Source: Dysosmobacter segnis (GTDB lineage: Bacteria; Bacillota; Clostridia; Oscillospirales; Oscillospiraceae). From it: 64,000 nt of DNA. Under the pieces are notes generated by a model. That model was not told the origin of the DNA, searched no databases, and saw nothing but the letters and a program-made list of their open reading frames with translations. Positions within the stretch are counted from its first letter, which is position 1. The number at the start of each line of letters is the position of its first letter. The stretch is taken from the NCBI RefSeq assembly GCF_014297285.1, contig NZ_JACOQI010000003.1, forward strand, positions 1 through 64,000, written 5' to 3'. A program made the translations under genes and the position numbers. This document shows, one piece after another, positions 61,301 through 64,000 of the stretch.

Positions 61301-61345
61301 GAAACCGTCCCCATGTTTGGCTCTGCCAAACACGGAGGCGGTTTC
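61301..61345 (+). terminator. Nested hairpin after HTH/membrane gene
   Basis: The outer arms GAAACCG / CGGTTTC enclose an inner perfect stem TTTGGC-TCT-GCCAAA, ending in TTTCTCTG. It is a possible terminator or a structured spacer. Confidence 0.35.
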
Positions 61346-61385
61346 TCTGACGGATCTTGATTTCTGCCGTCATCGTGATTGAAGC

Positions 61386-61418
61386 AAAAAGGACAGCCGC
61401 ATTGCGGCTGTCCTTTTT
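61386..61418. terminator. Bidirectional terminator between HTH gene and tsf
   Basis: A 16-bp stem (61386-61401 with 61403-61418) with A and T ends, so it serves the convergent HTH gene and rpsB-tsf. Confidence 0.85.
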
Positions 61419-61440
61419 CAGACGATATTCGGTGTTGGGC

Positions 61441-62361
61441 TTAGCCCTTGACCATCTTGGCGATCTCCTCAGCGAAGTTCTCCTGCTTCTTCTCGATGCC
61501 TTCGCCCTTCTCAAAGCGGATGGCATCCACGAAGGTGATCTTGCCGCCCAGCTTCTTGGCAGCGTCAGCGATATACTGCTCCACGGAGCCGGTGAACACA
61601 TCGCCGCGGACAAACTCCTGCTGCAGCAGGCAGTTCTCGGAGTAGAACTTGTTCATCTTGCCCATGACGATCTTCTCGCGGACCTGCTCGGGCTTGTTGG
61701 CCATCTTGGGATCATTCTCCATCTGGACCATCATGATCTTCTTTTCCTCGTCCAGCACGTCCTGAGAAACCTGGGACTTGTCCCAGAAACGGGGATTCAG
61801 AGCGGCGATCTGCATGGCAACGTCCTTGCCCACGGCGGTGGCGTCAATATCGCCCTCCACCTTCAGGTTCACCAGCACGCCGATCTTGCCGCCGGCATGG
61901 ATATAGGGAACGGACACGCCCTCAGTGAAAATGGCGAAGCGGCGTACCTTGATGTTCTCGCCGATGACGAGGACCATCTCCTGCTGCTGCTGCTCAACAG
62001 TCAGGTCGGTGCCGTTGTACTTGCAGGCCATCAGGGCCTCCAGGTCGGCGGGCTTGTTGGCGGCCACGGTAGCGGCAACACCCTTGACAAAGTCCACGAA
62101 CTTCTCATTCTTGCCCACGAAGTCGGTCTCGGCGTTGACCTCAACGACCACGCCCACGCCGTCGATGACAGCGGCGTAAGCCATGCCCTCGGCGGCAACA
62201 CGGCCAGCCTTCTTGGCGGAGGCGGCCAGGCCCTTTTCACGCAGGAACTCAACGGCCTTGTCCATGTCGCCGTCGGAAGCGGTCAAAGCCTTCTTGCAGT
62301 CCATCATGCCTACGCCGGTCATTTCGCGCAGGTTCTTAACATCAGCAGCGGTAAAAGCCAT
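61441..62361 (-). CDS. tsf: Elongation factor Ts
   Basis: A 306-aa guanine-nucleotide exchange factor for EF-Tu. It has an N-terminal UBA-like domain (VKNLREMTGVGMMDCKKALT) and the EF-Tu contact motif VVEVNAETDFVGKNEKFVDF near residue 72. Length is normal. It follows rpsB by 57 bp. Confidence 0.97.
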   Translation of the reverse strand: MAFTAADVKNLREMTGVGMMDCKKALTASDGDMDKAVEFLREKGLAASAKKAGRVAAEGMAYAAVIDGVGVVVEVNAETDFVGKNEKFVDFVKGVAATVAANKPADLEALMACKYNGTDLTVEQQQQEMVLVIGENIKVRRFAIFTEGVSVPYIHAGGKIGVLVNLKVEGDIDATAVGKDVAMQIAALNPRFWDKSQVSQDVLDEEKKIMMVQMENDPKMANKPEQVREKIVMGKMNKFYSENCLLQQEFVRGDVFTGSVEQYIADAAKKLGGKITFVDAIRFEKGEGIEKKQENFAEEIAKMVKG

Positions 62362-62418
62362 AATCTTTTTCCTCCAATTTATATAGTATCGGAGCTTGCG
62401 CTCCCGCAGAGTCTTGGT

Positions 62419-63144
62419 TTATTCGGCAGCGGGGGCCTCAGCGGCCTCGTCCATCTGCTCGCCCTGCTTGCCCTCCAGCATGGCGTTGGCCATGACGGAA
62501 GCGATCAGCTTGATGGCGCGGATGGCGTCATCGTTGCCGGGGATCACATAGTCGATCTCGTCGGGATCGCAGTTGGTATCGGCGATAGCCACCACGGGGA
62601 TGCCCAGCTTGTGAGCCTCAGCAATGGCGTTGCGCTCCTTGCGGGTATCCACGATGAACAGAGCGCCGGGCAGCTTCTTCATGTCCTTCACGCCGCCGAG
62701 ATACTTCTCCAGCTTCTCAATCTCGCCCAGGTGCTTCATGACTTCCTTCTTGGGCAGCATATCGAAGGTGCCGTCAGTCTGCATGGCCTTCAGCTGGTTC
62801 AGACGGTCCACGCGGGTACGCATGGTCTTGAAGTTGGTCATCATGCCGCCCAGCCAACGAGCGTTGACATAGTACTGACCGCAGCGGGTGGCCTCTTCCT
62901 TGATGGCCTCCTGAGCCTGCTTCTTGGTGCCGACGAACAGCAGGGACTGGCCGTTCTCAGACAGCTGACGGACGAAAGCGTAAGCCTCCTCCAGCTTCTT
63001 CACGGTCTTCTGCAGGTCAACGATATAGATACCGTTGCGCTCGGTGTAGATATAGGGAGCCATCTTGGGGTTCCAGCGACGGGTCTGGTGACCGAAATGG
63101 ACGCCTGCCTCCAGCAGGGACTTCATGGATACGACACTTGCCAT
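62419..63144 (-). CDS. rpsB: 30S ribosomal protein S2
   Basis: A 241-aa ribosomal protein: [20 protein letters not shown] at the N-terminus and [20 protein letters not shown] near residue 150 are family signatures. The C-terminus is Glu/Ala-rich. It is the first gene of rpsB-tsf, with a strong promoter and a leader of about 110 nt that may carry autoregulatory structure. Confidence 0.97.
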   Translation of the reverse strand: MASVVSMKSLLEAGVHFGHQTRRWNPKMAPYIYTERNGIYIVDLQKTVKKLEEAYAFVRQLSENGQSLLFVGTKKQAQEAIKEEATRCGQYYVNARWLGGMMTNFKTMRTRVDRLNQLKAMQTDGTFDMLPKKEVMKHLGEIEKLEKYLGGVKDMKKLPGALFIVDTRKERNAIAEAHKLGIPVVAIADTNCDPDEIDYVIPGNDDAIRAIKLIASVMANAMLEGKQGEQMDEAAEAPAAE

Positions 63145-63262
63145 AGTTTGATTTCCTCCAAAAATTTAGTTTGTACCTCTGGCTGTTTCCTCCCCTCTGC
63201 TAACCCGTTTTTTTACAAATGGGCACAAACAAAGAGTCCGCAGCCATGCGGAATGCTGAATT

Positions 63263-63291
63263 ATCATAGCACAATGTGAAACGGATTGCAA
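63263..63291 (-). promoter_or_regulatory. Promoter of rpsB-tsf
   Basis: On the minus strand TTGCAA (63291-63286), 17 bp, TATGAT (63268-63263), preceded by an A/T-rich upstream tract. Confidence 0.78.
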
Positions 63292-63360
63292 GAATTATTT
63301 CCAAAAAATACGTGAAATTTTCGGCGTTTCTCCGAAAATTCCACGTTGAGCTGTTTTTTA

Positions 63361-63639
63361 TCAGAATTTTTTCCGCCGGCGGCGTTCCAGCGCCGGGTCT
63401 CGGTGCTGGGCGGGCTTGTCGATGAGGATGATGTCATCCCCGATCCGCTGGATGCTGTCCCACGGGACGTAGTACTCCTCTCCCCTGCCGAACAGCCCGA
63501 AAAAACGGGCGGGACCGTAGACGATCAGGGCTGCCGTCTGGCCGTCCGGCATCCGGAGGTCCACGTCCCCCACAAAGCCCAGCCGTCCGCCGTCCGTAAT
63601 GTTGATGACCTCTTTTCGCCGCAGTTCCCGTATTCGCAT
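63361..63639 (-). CDS. YlmC/YmxH family PRC-barrel sporulation protein
   Basis: A 92-aa PRC-barrel protein of the YlmC/YmxH type common in spore formers. It has ELRRKEVINITDGGRLGFVG, then the WDSIQRIGDDIILID strand near residue 60, and a basic tail ERRRRKKF. The role is not defined; homologues are expressed during sporulation. It is divergent from sigG, and AAAGGGGG precedes the ATG. Confidence 0.88.
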   Translation of the reverse strand: MRIRELRRKEVINITDGGRLGFVGDVDLRMPDGQTAALIVYGPARFFGLFGRGEEYYVPWDSIQRIGDDIILIDKPAQHRDPALERRRRKKF

Positions 63640-63715
63640 CTACGCCGCCCCCTTTCAAAAAATGGTATGCCGATCTGGGACTGTCCTATGCCGCCGGAAT
63701 CGGCAAAAACCTCCC

Positions 63716-63745
63716 GTATAGGAAAAACGCGGCAGGGGCATACTG
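63716..63745 (+). promoter_or_regulatory. SigG/SigF-type promoter of sigG
   Basis: GTATA (63716-63720), 18 bp, CATACTG (63739-63745), fitting forespore SigG (-35 GHATR, -10 CATWMTA-like). It lies about 33 bp before the ATG and suggests autoregulation. Confidence 0.55.
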
Positions 63746-63778
63746 ACTCCGTCGAGCTTAACGGCAGGAGGCGGATAT

Positions 63779-64000
63779 ATGCAGGGGAAAGTGGAGATTG
63801 CGGGGGTCAACACGGCAAAGCTGAAGGTCCTGAAAAGCAGTGAGACCATGGAGCTGCTCCGCCGCAGCAAGGCCGGGGACCGGCAGGCCCGTGAAGAGCT
63901 GATCGAGGGGAATCTGCGGCTGGTGCTGTCGGTGATCCAGCGGTTCGCGGGGCGAGGTGAAAGCGTGGACGATCTGTTTCAGGTTGGCTGCGTAGGGCTC
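63779..64000 (+). CDS. sigG: Sporulation sigma factor SigG (5' part)
   Basis: The first 74 codons of a sigma-70 family protein, cut by the window end. The N-terminus GKVEIAGVNTAKLKVLKSSE matches the diagnostic SigG start (KVEICGVDTSKLPVL in Bacillus). Region 2 follows (EELIEGNLRLVLSVIQRFAG, DDLFQVGCVGL). SigG directs late forespore gene expression. GGAGG lies 9 bp before the ATG. Confidence 0.93.
   Translation, partial: MQGKVEIAGVNTAKLKVLKSSETMELLRRSKAGDRQAREELIEGNLRLVLSVIQRFAGRGESVDDLFQVGCVGL

Noticed and set aside
61357..63279. 640-aa plus-strand ORF
   Set aside because: Antisense of tsf and rpsB; His/Leu/Gly-rich, no domains.

Overview
The window reads as chromosomal DNA from a spore-forming, moderately high-GC anaerobic Firmicute. 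It carries a full spoIIIAA-AH operon, sigG, ylmC, DUF4364 and DUF3048 proteins, the non-mevalonate isoprenoid pathway, and both PolC and DnaE polymerases. Gene content and order fit Clostridia, most probably the Oscillospirales (Oscillospiraceae/Flavonifractor-like). The genus cannot be fixed from the sequence alone.

Layout. Bases 1 to about 4500 are an AT-richer accessory zone. It holds the tail of an integrative element (partial gene, TnpW-like protein, large serine recombinase), a compact transcription unit of tiny hydrophobic peptides with its own promoter and terminator, a frameshifted recombinase relic, a MATE transporter, and one orphan type I-C-like CRISPR repeat. From 20847 down to 4552 runs a long minus-strand block: spoIIIAA-AH, yqhY, nusB, an acyltransferase, xseA, xseB, ispA, OLE RNA, oapA, dxs, tlyA, nadK, argR, recN. 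The roughly 650-nt gap between ispA and the small membrane protein matches in place, size and neighbours the OLE (ornate, large, extremophilic) RNA with its partner OapA. It has a near-consensus promoter of its own, preceded by an ispA terminator.

Bases 21-29.5 kb hold a Cys-rich unknown protein, a DUF3048 lipoprotein, a DUF4364 regulator, two copies of a 164-bp intergenic repeat, and a BMP-type nucleoside ABC transporter. Bases 29.5-38 kb hold dnaE, two small genes and the hprK-murB-rapZ-whiA cluster, in which yvcK is absent, then rpmB. Bases 38.4-49 kb hold gpsA-plsY-der, rpmF-yceD, a pseudouridine synthase, potABCD for polyamine uptake and an FlK-like thioesterase.

Bases 49-59.5 kb are the minus-strand pyrH-frr-uppS-cdsA-dxr-rseP-ispG-polC operon. 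A plus-strand HTH/membrane sensor gene separates it from rpsB-tsf, with which it is usually contiguous. The window ends with ylmC and the start of sigG, which is preceded by a SigG-type promoter. Together dxs, dxr, ispG, ispA and uppS supply undecaprenyl phosphate and other isoprenoids. spoIIIA, sigG and ylmC serve sporulation. Many promoters with 17-bp spacers and strong hairpin terminators can be read directly.
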